A stretch of DNA of 27,489 bases from positions 1-27,489 of the forward strand of contig DASUJY010000049.1 of assembly GCA_036279015.1 (NCBI GenBank), written 5' to 3'. Below the pieces are notes generated by a model, which saw only the letters and a program-made list of their open reading frames with translations, was not told the DNA's origin and made no database searches. Positions 15,849 to 23,999 of the stretch are shown in pieces. Source of the stretch: DATEOR01 sp036279015 (GTDB taxonomy: Bacteria > Actinomycetota > Thermoleophilia > Gaiellales > Gaiellaceae). The position numbers and the translations under genes are program-made. How positions within the stretch are numbered: position 1 is the first letter of the stretch; every line of letters begins with the position of its first letter.

Positions 15849-16958
15849 ATGGCTGAGAAGAGCAGACTTGGAAAGCTGTCGGAGCTGGGCCAGAGCGTGT
15901 GGATCGACTACCTCTCGCGCGACCTGATCCGCTCGGGCGAGCTCGAGCGGATGATGCGCGAGCACTCGGTGGTCGGAGTCACGTCGAACCCGACCATCTT
16001 CCAGAAGGCGATCTCCTCGGGCGATGCCTACGACGAGCAGCTGCGCGAGGTGCTCGCGGAGGAGCGTGACCCGAAGGAGATCTTCCTCCGGCTCGCCGTC
16101 AAGGATGTGGAGGACGCGCTCGCTCTCCTGCGCCCGGTCTGGGACGAGGGCTCCGGCAGGGACGGCTACGTCTCGATCGAGGTCGATCCGAACATCGCCT
16201 ACGACACCGAGGCGACCGTGGCCGAGGCCCTTCGCCTGCACGAATGGATCGACGAGCCGAACCTCTTCGTGAAGATCCCCGCGACGAAGCCTGGCCTGCC
16301 CGCGATCGAGGACATGATCGCCAAGGGCAGGTCGATCAACGTCACGCTCACCTTCTCGCTGCGCCGCTACGAGGAGGTGGCCCGCGCCTACATCCGCGGC
16401 CTCGAGCGTCTCGTCGCCGGCGGGGGCGACCCGAGCACGGTCGCGTCGGTCGCGAGCTTCTTCGTCTCCCGCGTCGACACCGAGACGGACAAGCGGCTCG
16501 ATGCGATCGGCGGGCACGACAAGCTGAAGGGCAAGCTCGCGATCGCGAACGCGAGACTCGCCTACCAGCGCTACGAGGAGCTCTTCTCCGGCGAGGCCTG
16601 GGACTTCCTCGCCTCGAAGGGGGCGACCCCGCAGCGACCGCTCTGGGCCTCGACCTCGACGAAGAACCCCGAGTACCGCGACGTCATGTACGTCGAGGAG
16701 CTGATCGGGCCGATGACGGTCAACACGATGCCCGAGGAGACGATCAGCGCCTTCGAGGATCACGGCAAGGTGGCGCTCACCGTCGAGCAGGGAATCGACG
16801 AGGCGAAGCGTCTCTTCGAGGACCTCGCGAAGGCCGGCATCGACTACGACGACGTGACGGAGACGCTCGAGCAGGAGGGTGTCGAGAAGTTCGCCGACTC
16901 GTTCTCCGAGCTGCTCGAGGGCATCCGCGCCAAGTCGGGCGAGCTCGTCGCCGCGTAA
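15849..16958 (+). CDS. tal: Transaldolase
   Basis: Transfers the dihydroxyacetone moiety from sedoheptulose-7-P to glyceraldehyde-3-P. At 369 residues it is the longer actinobacterial/cyanobacterial-type enzyme. It opens with LGQSVWIDYLSRDLIRSGEL and the family motif GVTSNPTIFQKAI. The Schiff-base lysine is in LFVKIPATKPGLPAIE, followed by INVTLTFSLRRYEEVARAY. Start ATG 15849 follows a strong AGGGAGG site. The gene lies between tkt and a pgi of the type that elsewhere is fused to transaldolase; here the stop at 16956-16958 cleanly separates the two. Confidence 0.95.
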   Translation: MAEKSRLGKLSELGQSVWIDYLSRDLIRSGELERMMREHSVVGVTSNPTIFQKAISSGDAYDEQLREVLAEERDPKEIFLRLAVKDVEDALALLRPVWDEGSGRDGYVSIEVDPNIAYDTEATVAEALRLHEWIDEPNLFVKIPATKPGLPAIEDMIAKGRSINVTLTFSLRRYEEVARAYIRGLERLVAGGGDPSTVASVASFFVSRVDTETDKRLDAIGGHDKLKGKLAIANARLAYQRYEELFSGEAWDFLASKGATPQRPLWASTSTKNPEYRDVMYVEELIGPMTVNTMPEETISAFEDHGKVALTVEQGIDEAKRLFEDLAKAGIDYDDVTETLEQEGVEKFADSFSELLEGIRAKSGELVAA

Positions 16959-16971
16959 CGGGCGGGTTTTC

Positions 16972-18348
16972 TTGACTCCACTCGCCGCCGCCGAGCTCGT
17001 CGAGCGCCTCTGGGCCCGCGACCCGACGCTCTGGACGGGCAAGGACGAGAATCGCTGGCTCGGCTGGCTCGACGAGCCGCTGCGGATGCGGGAGCGGATC
17101 GGCGAGCTCGGGGCCTTCGCGGCCGGCGCGGCCGGGGAGTTCGACCGGGTCGTCCTCCTCGGGATGGGCGGCTCGAGCCTCGCCCCGGAAGTCTTCCGGC
17201 GCACGTTCGCGAGCGAGCGCCTCACCGTCGTCGACACGACGCATCCGGCTGCGGTCCGGCGCCTCTCCGAGTCGCTCGATCCCGAGCGCACGCTCTTCCT
17301 CGTCTCGTCGAAGTCGGGCACGACGCTCGAGACACGGTGCCATCTCGACTACTTCTGGAAGCTGACCGGAGGCCGAAACGAGGCGTTCGCGGCGATCACC
17401 GACCCGGGCTCCGAGCTCGAGTCGCTCGCCCGCACGCGCGGCTTCCGGGCCGTCTTCGCGGGCGAGCCGACGATCGGCGGCCGCTACTCGGCGCTCTCGG
17501 CCTTCGGCCTCGTGCCCGCCGCGCTCGTGGGCGCCGACCTCGACCGGCTTCTTCTCCGCGTCGAGGAGATGGTGGAGGCGTGCCGTCTCGACGAGGGGAA
17601 CCCTGGGCTCGAGCTCGGCGAGCGCCTCGGCCGCGGCTGGCAAGAGGGGCGCGACAAGGTGCAGGTCAGCCCGATCCCGAGCGGGTTCGGGCTCTGGGTC
17701 GAGCAGCTTCTCGCGGAGTCGACGGGGAAGCAGGGCAAGGGGCTCGTCCCCGTGCCGACCGAGACGCCGGCCGACGGGCCCGACCGCCAGACCGAGGAGG
17801 CGCGTGTCGCCGATCCCTACGAGCTCGGGCAGGAGTTCTACCGATGGGAGTTCGCCACGGCCGTCGCCGGCTCCCTGATCGGCATCAACCCGTTCGACCA
17901 GCCCAACGTCCAGGAGGCCAAGGACCGGACGAACGATGTCCTTTCCGGCCATGACCCGGGGACAGATCCCGGGACCGGTCCGGAAGAAACGCTGGAGGAG
18001 CTGCTCGCCGGCGCCGAGCCGCCCGCGTACGTCTGCATCCAGGCCTTCGTCGACCCCGCCCGCGCGCCCGAGCTCGAGCCGTTGCTCGAGCGGGCCCGAC
18101 AGACGGGGTGCGTCGTCACGCACGGGCTCGGCCCCCGCTACCTGCACTCGACCGGCCAGCTGCACAAGGGCGGGCCGCCGACGGGTCGGTTCGTCCAGGT
18201 CATGGACGACCCCGGCAAGGAGCTCGCCATCCCCGGGCGCCCCTTCGGCTTCGGCAAGCTCATTCGCGCCCAGGCCGACGGCGACCTCGCCTCGCTTCGA
18301 GAGCGAGGTCGGCCTATCGTTCGCGTCGAACTGGAGGAGGTCGCATGA
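16972..18348 (+). CDS. pgi: Glucose-6-phosphate isomerase
   Basis: Interconverts glucose-6-P and fructose-6-P, linking the pentose-phosphate pathway to glycolysis. The 458-residue product has two SIS-type sugar-isomerase folds. Visible are GMGGSSLAPEVF, the phosphate-binding SSKSGTTLET, and INPFDQPNVQEAK in the C-terminal half. It resembles the isomerase half of bifunctional transaldolase/isomerase proteins, consistent with its place directly after tal. TTG 16972 is the only start codon between the tal stop and the conserved N-terminus and has a GGGCGGG stretch upstream; the frame stays open into tal, so the start is less certain than the gene. Its stop overlaps the gnd ATG (ATGA). Confidence 0.9.
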   Translation: MTPLAAAELVERLWARDPTLWTGKDENRWLGWLDEPLRMRERIGELGAFAAGAAGEFDRVVLLGMGGSSLAPEVFRRTFASERLTVVDTTHPAAVRRLSESLDPERTLFLVSSKSGTTLETRCHLDYFWKLTGGRNEAFAAITDPGSELESLARTRGFRAVFAGEPTIGGRYSALSAFGLVPAALVGADLDRLLLRVEEMVEACRLDEGNPGLELGERLGRGWQEGRDKVQVSPIPSGFGLWVEQLLAESTGKQGKGLVPVPTETPADGPDRQTEEARVADPYELGQEFYRWEFATAVAGSLIGINPFDQPNVQEAKDRTNDVLSGHDPGTDPGTGPEETLEELLAGAEPPAYVCIQAFVDPARAPELEPLLERARQTGCVVTHGLGPRYLHSTGQLHKGGPPTGRFVQVMDDPGKELAIPGRPFGFGKLIRAQADGDLASLRERGRPIVRVELEEVA

Positions 18349-19214
18349 AGCTCGCAATGGTCGGCCTCGGCCGCATGGGCGGCAACATGACGAGGCGGCT
18401 CGAGAACGACGGGCACGTCGTGCAGACGTATGCCCGGAGCGGCGGCGGCACCGCGTCCTCGCTCGCGGAGCTCGTCGGCCAGCTCGAGCCTCGGAGGGCC
18501 GTCTGGCTCATGATCCCGGCCGGTGAGCCGACCGAGCAGTCGGTCGAGGAGCTGCTCGGCCTGCTCGAGGCGGGCGACGTGATCGTCGACGGCGGCAACT
18601 CGAACTTTCGCGACTCGAAGCGCCGGGCCGCCGAGGCCGCGAAGCATTCGATCGGCTACGTCGACGCGGGCGTCTCGGGCGGCATCTGGGGCCTCGCGAA
18701 CGGCTACTGCCTCATGGTGGGCGGGGAGGAGGACGCGGTCGGCTTCCTCGAGCCCGCCTTCCGGACGCTAGCTCCCGAGGACGGCTACGCGCACGTCGGG
18801 CCGGCGGGAGCGGGGCATTTCGTGAAGATGGTGCACAACGGGATCGAGTACGGCCTCATGCAGGCCTACGCGGAGGGCTTCGACGTGATGAACGCCTCGG
18901 AGTTCGAGCTCGACCTGCATCAGATCGCCGGCATCTGGCGCTACGGCTCCGTCGTCCGCAGCTGGCTCCTCGAGCTCCTGCACACGGCGCTCGAGACCGA
19001 GGGCAACGAGCTCGAGCACATCGCCGGCTACGTGGAGGACTCCGGCGAGGGTCGTTGGACGGTCTTCGAGGCGATCAACGAGAGCGTGCCCGCCCCCGTG
19101 ATCAGCGCCGCCCTCTTCGCCCGCTTCGCTTCGCGCGAGGACGAGTCCTTCGCGGCCAAGATCAACGCCGCGCTTCGCAACCAGTTCGGCGGCCACGCCG
19201 TGAAGAGCGAATGA
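18345..19214 (+). CDS. gnd: 6-phosphogluconate dehydrogenase, decarboxylating, short form
   Basis: Oxidises 6-phosphogluconate to ribulose-5-P plus CO2. The 289 residues put it in the short GndA-like form rather than the roughly 470-residue form. An N-terminal Rossmann fold has GLGRMGGNM (residues 7-15), then VIVDGGNSN, the substrate signature YVDAGVSGGIWG, the catalytic-lysine segment GAGHFVKMVHNGIEYG and the C-terminal FGGHAVK tail. Short forms are often NAD-dependent; the Arg in YARSGG after beta-2 could instead accommodate NADP, so cofactor choice is open. ATG 18345 is fixed by GGAGGTCGC upstream and overlaps the pgi stop; its own stop overlaps the zwf start. Confidence 0.94.
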   Translation: MKLAMVGLGRMGGNMTRRLENDGHVVQTYARSGGGTASSLAELVGQLEPRRAVWLMIPAGEPTEQSVEELLGLLEAGDVIVDGGNSNFRDSKRRAAEAAKHSIGYVDAGVSGGIWGLANGYCLMVGGEEDAVGFLEPAFRTLAPEDGYAHVGPAGAGHFVKMVHNGIEYGLMQAYAEGFDVMNASEFELDLHQIAGIWRYGSVVRSWLLELLHTALETEGNELEHIAGYVEDSGEGRWTVFEAINESVPAPVISAALFARFASREDESFAAKINAALRNQFGGHAVKSE

Positions 19215-20731
19215 GCGCACCCGTCGAGGTCGAGGCCCCGAATCCGCTCGAGGAGGGACTGCGCCGCCGGCGGACCCCCGAGCCCTGCGCACTCACGATC
19301 TTCGGCGCCTCGGGCGACCTGACCCAGCGCAAGCTCTTTCCGGCGCTCTACGCACTCGCCGTCCGCAACCTGCTGCCGCCGACCTTCGGCGTCGTCGGCG
19401 TCGCCCGGACGCCGATGAGCGACGACGAGTTCCGGGAGAAGATGCGGCAGGCGATCGTCGACCACGCGCGCGACGAGTTCCGCCAGGACGTCTGGGACGA
19501 GCTCGCGGAGGGGATCCGCTACGTTGCGACCGACTTCGCCGACTCGGGCGGGGAGCAGCACGTCCTCAAGTGCCTGAACGGCCTCGACTCGGACCGCGGC
19601 ACGGGCGGCAACCGCATCTACTACCTCGCCGTTCCACCCTCGGCGATCGAGACGATCGTCGTCGAGATGGGCAAGCGGCGCTCCGCCGAGGGCTGGACGC
19701 GGATGATCGTGGAGAAGCCGTTCGGCTACGACCTCGCGAGCGCCGAGCACCTGAACGAGGTCGTCCACGAGCACTTCGCCGAGGAGGAGATCTTCCGGAT
19801 CGACCACTACCTCGGCAAGGAGACCGTCCAGAACATGCTGGTGCTGCGCTTCGCCAACGGCATCTTCGAGCCGATCTGGAACCGCCAGTTCATCGACCAC
19901 GTACAGATCACGGTCGCCGAGTCGCTCGGCATCGAGGGCCGGGCGGACTACTACGAGCGCGCCGGCGCCGTCCGCGACATCGTGCAGAACCACCTGCTCC
20001 AGCTGGTCGCGCTGACGGCGATGGAGCCGCCGATCGACTTCACGGCCGAGTCGGTGCGAAACGAGAAGGTCAAGGTGCTAAAGGCGCTGCACACTCCCGG
20101 CCCGAAGCACGTAGTCCGCGGCCAGTACGGGCCGGGTCACATCGAGGGAGAGCTGGTCCCGGGCTACCGCGAGGAGGAGAAGGTCGCCCCCGAGTCGATG
20201 ACGGAGACCTTCGTCGCCGCCAAGCTCTACGTCGACAACTGGCGCTGGGCCGACACGCCGTTCTACATCCGCACCGGCAAGCGGCTGCCGAGGCGCGAGA
20301 CCACGATCGCGATCCAGTTCAAGCGGGCTCCGCATCCGCCGTTCGAGCTCGACTCCGAGGAGGCGCTTCGCCCCAACGTCCTCCTCGTCCACATCCAGCC
20401 CGACGAGGGCGTCTCGCTCGCGATCGGCGCGAAGGTCCCGGGGCAGGGCACCTCGATCCGGACCGTGCACATGGACTTCCTTTACGGCGGCGCCTTCCGT
20501 ACCGGCCTCCCCGAGGCCTACGAGCGGCTCATCCTCGACTGCATGCTCGGGGACGCCACCCTCTTCACCCGCTCGGACGAGGTCGAGGAGCAGTGGGCGC
20601 TCGTCGACGCGATGGTGGCGCCGTGGAAGCGCGACCGTCCGAGCTTCCCGAACTACCAGGCCGGCAGCTGGGGCCCGACGTCGGCCGACGAGCTCATCCA
20701 CCGCGACGGGCGCACGTGGAGGCGGCACTGA
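19211..20731 (+). CDS. zwf: Glucose-6-phosphate 1-dehydrogenase
   Basis: First step of the oxidative pentose-phosphate branch, producing 6-phosphogluconolactone and NADPH. The 506 residues match the family. The N-terminal coenzyme site reads FGASGDLTQRKLFPALY, then VEKPFGYDLASA, and the catalytic signature RIDHYLGKETVQN contains the substrate His/Lys residues. The C-terminal half ends NYQAGSWGPTSADELI as in typical enzymes. It is followed by opcA, whose product is required for full G6PDH activity in cyanobacteria and actinobacteria. ATG 19211 overlaps the gnd stop (ATGA); the stop lies 16 bases inside opcA. Confidence 0.96.
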   Translation: MSAPVEVEAPNPLEEGLRRRRTPEPCALTIFGASGDLTQRKLFPALYALAVRNLLPPTFGVVGVARTPMSDDEFREKMRQAIVDHARDEFRQDVWDELAEGIRYVATDFADSGGEQHVLKCLNGLDSDRGTGGNRIYYLAVPPSAIETIVVEMGKRRSAEGWTRMIVEKPFGYDLASAEHLNEVVHEHFAEEEIFRIDHYLGKETVQNMLVLRFANGIFEPIWNRQFIDHVQITVAESLGIEGRADYYERAGAVRDIVQNHLLQLVALTAMEPPIDFTAESVRNEKVKVLKALHTPGPKHVVRGQYGPGHIEGELVPGYREEEKVAPESMTETFVAAKLYVDNWRWADTPFYIRTGKRLPRRETTIAIQFKRAPHPPFELDSEEALRPNVLLVHIQPDEGVSLAIGAKVPGQGTSIRTVHMDFLYGGAFRTGLPEAYERLILDCMLGDATLFTRSDEVEEQWALVDAMVAPWKRDRPSFPNYQAGSWGPTSADELIHRDGRTWRRH

Positions 20732-21597
20732 CGGAAAACGTCACCATCCGCCAGATCGAGCAGGAGCTCGCGCGCCTGCGGGACGCAGCGACGGCCCCCG
20801 GCCAGGCCCCGAACCTGCGCACGAGCGTCATGACCCACATCGCCTGGGTGCCGGAGCGCTGGGTCGACGCCGCCACGGACACGCTCGCCGGAATGGGCGA
20901 GCGCCACCCCTCGCGGACGATCCTGCTCTTCCCGAGCGCGGACGAGCCGCGCGACGAGCTGGACGGCGAGGTCGACCTGCGCTGCTTCGTGCGCGCGGGC
21001 GAGCAGGGCCAGGTCTGCTCCGAGGTCGTGTCGATCAAGCTCTGCGGGCCGCGGGCCGAGGTGCCGGCGAGCGTCGTGGCGCCGCTTCTCATCCCCGACC
21101 TGCCCGTCTTCCTCCGCTGGCGCGGGGAGCCCGACTTCGGGGGGCGGCCGCTCGCGGAGCTCACCGGCATCGCCGACCGCCTCGTCCTCGACTCGAACGA
21201 ATGGAGCGACTGCGACCTCGCCCTCGAGCGCCTGCCGGAGCTCTTCGACCGGATCGTCGTCTCCGACATCGCGTGGGCGAAGGTGCAGCCGTGGCGCGAG
21301 GCGTGCGCGAGCCTCTGGCCGGGGATCGCCGAGGCCGAGTCCGTGCGGATCGCCGGGCTGCGCGGCGAGGTTCTCCTCCTCTGGGGCTGGCTCCGGTCCC
21401 GTCTTCGCCGCGAGCTCGAGCTCGAGCACGAGCCGGCCGGGGAGATCGAGCTTGTCGAGATCGACGGCGTCGAGGTCGCGCCCGCGCGGGCGGAGCGGCG
21501 CTCGGCCAGCGACCTGCTCTCGGACCAGCTTGAGATCTTCGCCCGCGACCGGATCTACGAGGAAGCCGTCCGCGGCCTCGCCGCCGTTCCCGCGTAG
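20716..21597 (+). CDS. opcA: OpcA, glucose-6-phosphate dehydrogenase assembly protein
   Basis: A 293-residue protein recognised by position after zwf and by the OpcA pattern: early Leu/Arg-rich helix IRQIEQELARLRDAA, NLRTSVMTHIAWV, SRTILLFPS, the central CSEVVSIKLCGPRAE, and LLIPDLPVFLRWRGEPDFG. A further conserved stretch is LVLDSNEW. OpcA acts as an allosteric/assembly partner that activates G6PDH rather than as an enzyme. GTG 20716 starts inside the last codons of zwf, so translation is probably coupled. The last 43 bases overlap, tail to tail, the amidase gene on the other strand. Confidence 0.92.
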   Translation: MEAALTENVTIRQIEQELARLRDAATAPGQAPNLRTSVMTHIAWVPERWVDAATDTLAGMGERHPSRTILLFPSADEPRDELDGEVDLRCFVRAGEQGQVCSEVVSIKLCGPRAEVPASVVAPLLIPDLPVFLRWRGEPDFGGRPLAELTGIADRLVLDSNEWSDCDLALERLPELFDRIVVSDIAWAKVQPWREACASLWPGIAEAESVRIAGLRGEVLLLWGWLRSRLRRELELEHEPAGEIELVEIDGVEVAPARAERRSASDLLSDQLEIFARDRIYEEAVRGLAAVPA

Positions 21598-22688
21598 GCC
21601 TCGAGCGCGAGGCCGACGCCCAGGACAAGCGCGTCTTCGCCCGGGCGGCCGACGAGCGAGACCGAAGCCGGGAGCCCGCTCTCGGCCGGACCGCACGGCA
21701 GCGCGAGCGCCGGCCAGCCAAGGACGTTGAAAGGCTCCGTGAAGCGGAGGATCCGCGAGCGCAGGTCGCGCTCGGGGACCGTTCGCGGCGGTGCCACGCA
21801 TCCGATCGTGGGGACGAGCAGGAGGTCGAAGCCCTCGAGCGCCTCGGCGGCCTCGCCCCGGTAGCGCTCCCGTGCGGCGACGCTCTCCTCGTAGGCCTCG
21901 TCGGTGACGGCGAGCGCGCGCTCGACCTTACGGCGCACGTTCTCGCCGTAGCGGTCGGTGTGCTCGGCGAAGAGGGCGCGGTGGACGTCGGCGGCCTCGC
22001 GCTGGAAGGCCGGGTCGATGTTGGCCGGCATGAGCGGGAAGCCGATCTCGGTCCTGTGCGGGAAGGCACCCGCCGCCGCGGACACGCGGGCACGCACGCT
22101 CGGGTCGGCGTCGTCGAGCCAGGCGACCGCGACGCGGACGTCCTCCAGGGCGATCTCCTGCGAGGGCACGCTCGGGTCGAGCGTGCGCAGCATCGCCGCG
22201 CACCCGGCCACGTCGCGCGCCATCGGACCGCCCGTGTCGAAGGAGGGCGCGAGCGGCCAGCAGCCGTCCATCGGCACGAGCCCGTGGGTCGGCTTGAAGC
22301 CGGCGATCCCGCAGCAGGCCGCCGGGATCCGGATCGAGCCCGCCGAGTCGGTGCCGAGCGCCGCGTCGCAGAGGCCGGCGGCGAGCGCCGCGGCGGAGCC
22401 CCCGCTCGACCCGCCCGGATAGCGGTCGGCGGCGAGCGGGTTCTCGACGTCGCCGAAGTGTTCGTTCTCGGACGTGATCCCGTAGGCGAACTCGTGCAGG
22501 TTCGTCTTGCCGACAAGGGCGTACCCCGCCTCGACGAGCCGCGAGACGGCGGTCGCCGTCCGCTCGGGCACGTGCTCGGCGAAGATCGCCGAGCCGTAGG
22601 TTGTCCGGAGCCCGGCGGTGTCGAAGAGGTCCTTGACGCCGAGCCGGATGCCGGCGCCCGGGCCTTCGACCTCCGTGATGAAGGCAGC
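21555..22688 (-). CDS. Amidase signature family hydrolase, start codon missing
   Basis: An amidase with the Ser-cisSer-Lys triad. The catalytic Lys is in GVKDLFDTAG (codon 22634-22632), the Gly/Ser-rich GGSSGGSAAALAAG holds the cis-Ser, and the nucleophile lies in GTDSAGSIRIPAA. Homology-like sequence begins at AFITEVEGPGAG (from about 22685), yet the frame has no ATG, GTG or TTG between the ctaB stop (22806) and the GTG at 22571, which lies after the catalytic Lys. A GTG or ATG overlapping the TAG of the preceding small gene may have been lost by a one-base change near 22688. Starting at 22571 would give 338 residues without the Lys. It is also short at the N-terminus compared with the usual 450 or so residues. 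Substrate unknown. Confidence 0.75.
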   Translation of the reverse strand, partial: AAFITEVEGPGAGIRLGVKDLFDTAGLRTTYGSAIFAEHVPERTATAVSRLVEAGYALVGKTNLHEFAYGITSENEHFGDVENPLAADRYPGGSSGGSAAALAAGLCDAALGTDSAGSIRIPAACCGIAGFKPTHGLVPMDGCWPLAPSFDTGGPMARDVAGCAAMLRTLDPSVPSQEIALEDVRVAVAWLDDADPSVRARVSAAAGAFPHRTEIGFPLMPANIDPAFQREAADVHRALFAEHTDRYGENVRRKVERALAVTDEAYEESVAARERYRGEAAEALEGFDLLLVPTIGCVAPPRTVPERDLRSRILRFTEPFNVLGWPALALPCGPAESGLPASVSLVGRPGEDALVLGVGLALEAYAGTAARPRTASS

Positions 22689-22689
22689 C

Positions 22690-22806
22690 CTAGTAGACGT
22701 TGTCCCAGATGACGGCGACGAGGATCGAGCCGCCGAAGAGGACGAGCACGAGCACGAAGAGGAAGATCCCCAGCCTGACGTTCTTGCGCGCGAGCTCGGG
22801 TTCCAT
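22690..22806 (-). CDS. 38-residue single-span membrane protein in the oxidase operon
   Basis: A tiny gene with ATG overlapping the ctaB stop (TGATG) and TAG just before the amidase. The product starts with a charged MEPELARKNVR, continues with one long hydrophobic helix (LGIFLFVLVLVLFGGSILVAVIW, about residues 12-34) and ends DNVY. The positive N-terminus predicts N-in topology. Position and shape suggest a small accessory or structural subunit of the cytochrome oxidase, comparable in size to CcoQ-like or bacterial subunit IV peptides. I do not recognise a named family. Confidence 0.7.
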   Translation of the reverse strand: MEPELARKNVRLGIFLFVLVLVLFGGSILVAVIWDNVY

Positions 22807-23999
22807 CAGAGCAGCGGGTCGATTGCCATGGCGACGAAGAGAAGCGCGAGGTACGCGAGCGAGAAGGAGAAGAGGCGCCGTGCGTTCTTCGGCGTCGTCT
22901 GCCGCCGCAGGACGAGCGCGAGGGCGATGAAGGCGAGGCCGAGGGCGAGCGCCGAGCCGAGGTAGAAGACGCCGACCGTGCGCCACAGGAACGGCAGGAG
23001 CGAGATGGCGACGAGGACGAGCGAGTAGCCGACGATCGAGCGCGCCGTCTCGGCCTCGCCCTTCACGACCGGGAGCATCGGCACCCGGGCCGCCTCGTAG
23101 TCACGCCGGATGAGGAGCGCGAGCGCCCAGAAGTGCGGCGGGGTCCAGAAGAAGACGATCAGGAAGAGGAAGAGAGCGGGGAGCGTCAGGTTGCCCGTCG
23201 CCGCCGCCCAGCCGACGAGCGGGGGCACGGCTCCCGCGGCGCCGCCGATCACGATGTTCTGCGGCGTCGAGCGCTTCAGCCAGCGCGTGTAGACGAGGAC
23301 GTAGAAGAGGTTGCCGGCGAGGGCGAGGAGGGCGGCGAGGACGTTGACGAAGCTCGTGAGGACGACGAAGGAGAGCGCCGAGAGCGCGAGGCCGAACTCG
23401 AGCGCGCGCTCGACCGGGATCCGTCCCGACGCGACCGGCCGCTTGTCGGTGCGACGCATGTGCACGTCGATGTCGCGGTCGAGGACGTGGTTGAGGGCGC
23501 TCGCGCCTCCACAGGCGAGAGCGAGCCCGCCCAGCATCGCGGCGAAGAGGCCCGCGGAGGGCACCCCCTCGGCGCCGACGAACATCCCGCCTGCCGCGGT
23601 GAGGAGGAGCAGGACCATGATGCGTGGCTTCGTCAGCGTCAGGTAGTCGCGCCAGGCCCCGCGCGGCACGGGGGCGCCGCCCCGGGCGCACACCGCCGCC
23701 GCGACCGCGGCCACGACGAGGGCGGCCGCCCCGAGCGAGAGGTGGAGGCCGGCGGGCGCGCCTGCGAGCGCCGAGGCGCCCGCGAGGGCGAAGAGCCCGA
23801 ACGCCGTTCCGGACGCCGCGACGAGCGATCGCCTGTGCCGGTGGGCCAGGCGCGCCGTGAGGACGACCCCGGCGAGGAGCGCGAGCGTCACGTTCGCGAC
23901 GACGTCGTGCGCGAGACCCCACTCACCGGTCGCGACCACGGCCGCGACGCCGGCCGTCGCGGCGATCGCGAGCAGGCGGAGCCAGGGCCCCGGGCTCAC
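22806..23999 (-). CDS. ctaB: Heme O synthase (protoheme IX farnesyltransferase) with N-terminal extension
   Basis: Adds a farnesyl group to heme B for heme O/A of the oxidase. The UbiA-type core (about residues 110-397) carries the two Asp-rich motifs: NHVLDRDIDVHMRRTDKRP, and the later segment around YTRWLKRSTPQNIVIGGAAG. Multiple membrane helices and FWTPPHFWALALL are also typical. At 397 residues it is about 100 longer than usual. The extra N-terminus holds about four hydrophobic segments with His in LAHDVVANVTLAL and in GLHLSLGAAAL, and looks like half of a CtaA/COX15 four-helix unit. GTG 23999 overlaps the ctaD stop, which supports this start and makes the extension part of the protein. 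Confidence 0.9.
   Translation of the reverse strand: MSPGPWLRLLAIAATAGVAAVVATGEWGLAHDVVANVTLALLAGVVLTARLAHRHRRSLVAASGTAFGLFALAGASALAGAPAGLHLSLGAAALVVAAVAAAVCARGGAPVPRGAWRDYLTLTKPRIMVLLLLTAAGGMFVGAEGVPSAGLFAAMLGGLALACGGASALNHVLDRDIDVHMRRTDKRPVASGRIPVERALEFGLALSALSFVVLTSFVNVLAALLALAGNLFYVLVYTRWLKRSTPQNIVIGGAAGAVPPLVGWAAATGNLTLPALFLFLIVFFWTPPHFWALALLIRRDYEAARVPMLPVVKGEAETARSIVGYSLVLVAISLLPFLWRTVGVFYLGSALALGLAFIALALVLRRQTTPKNARRLFSFSLAYLALLFVAMAIDPLL

Noticed and set aside
19028..19993. 321-residue minus-strand open frame opposite gnd and zwf
   Set aside because: It has no recognisable domain and lies entirely antisense to two clearly identified enzymes.
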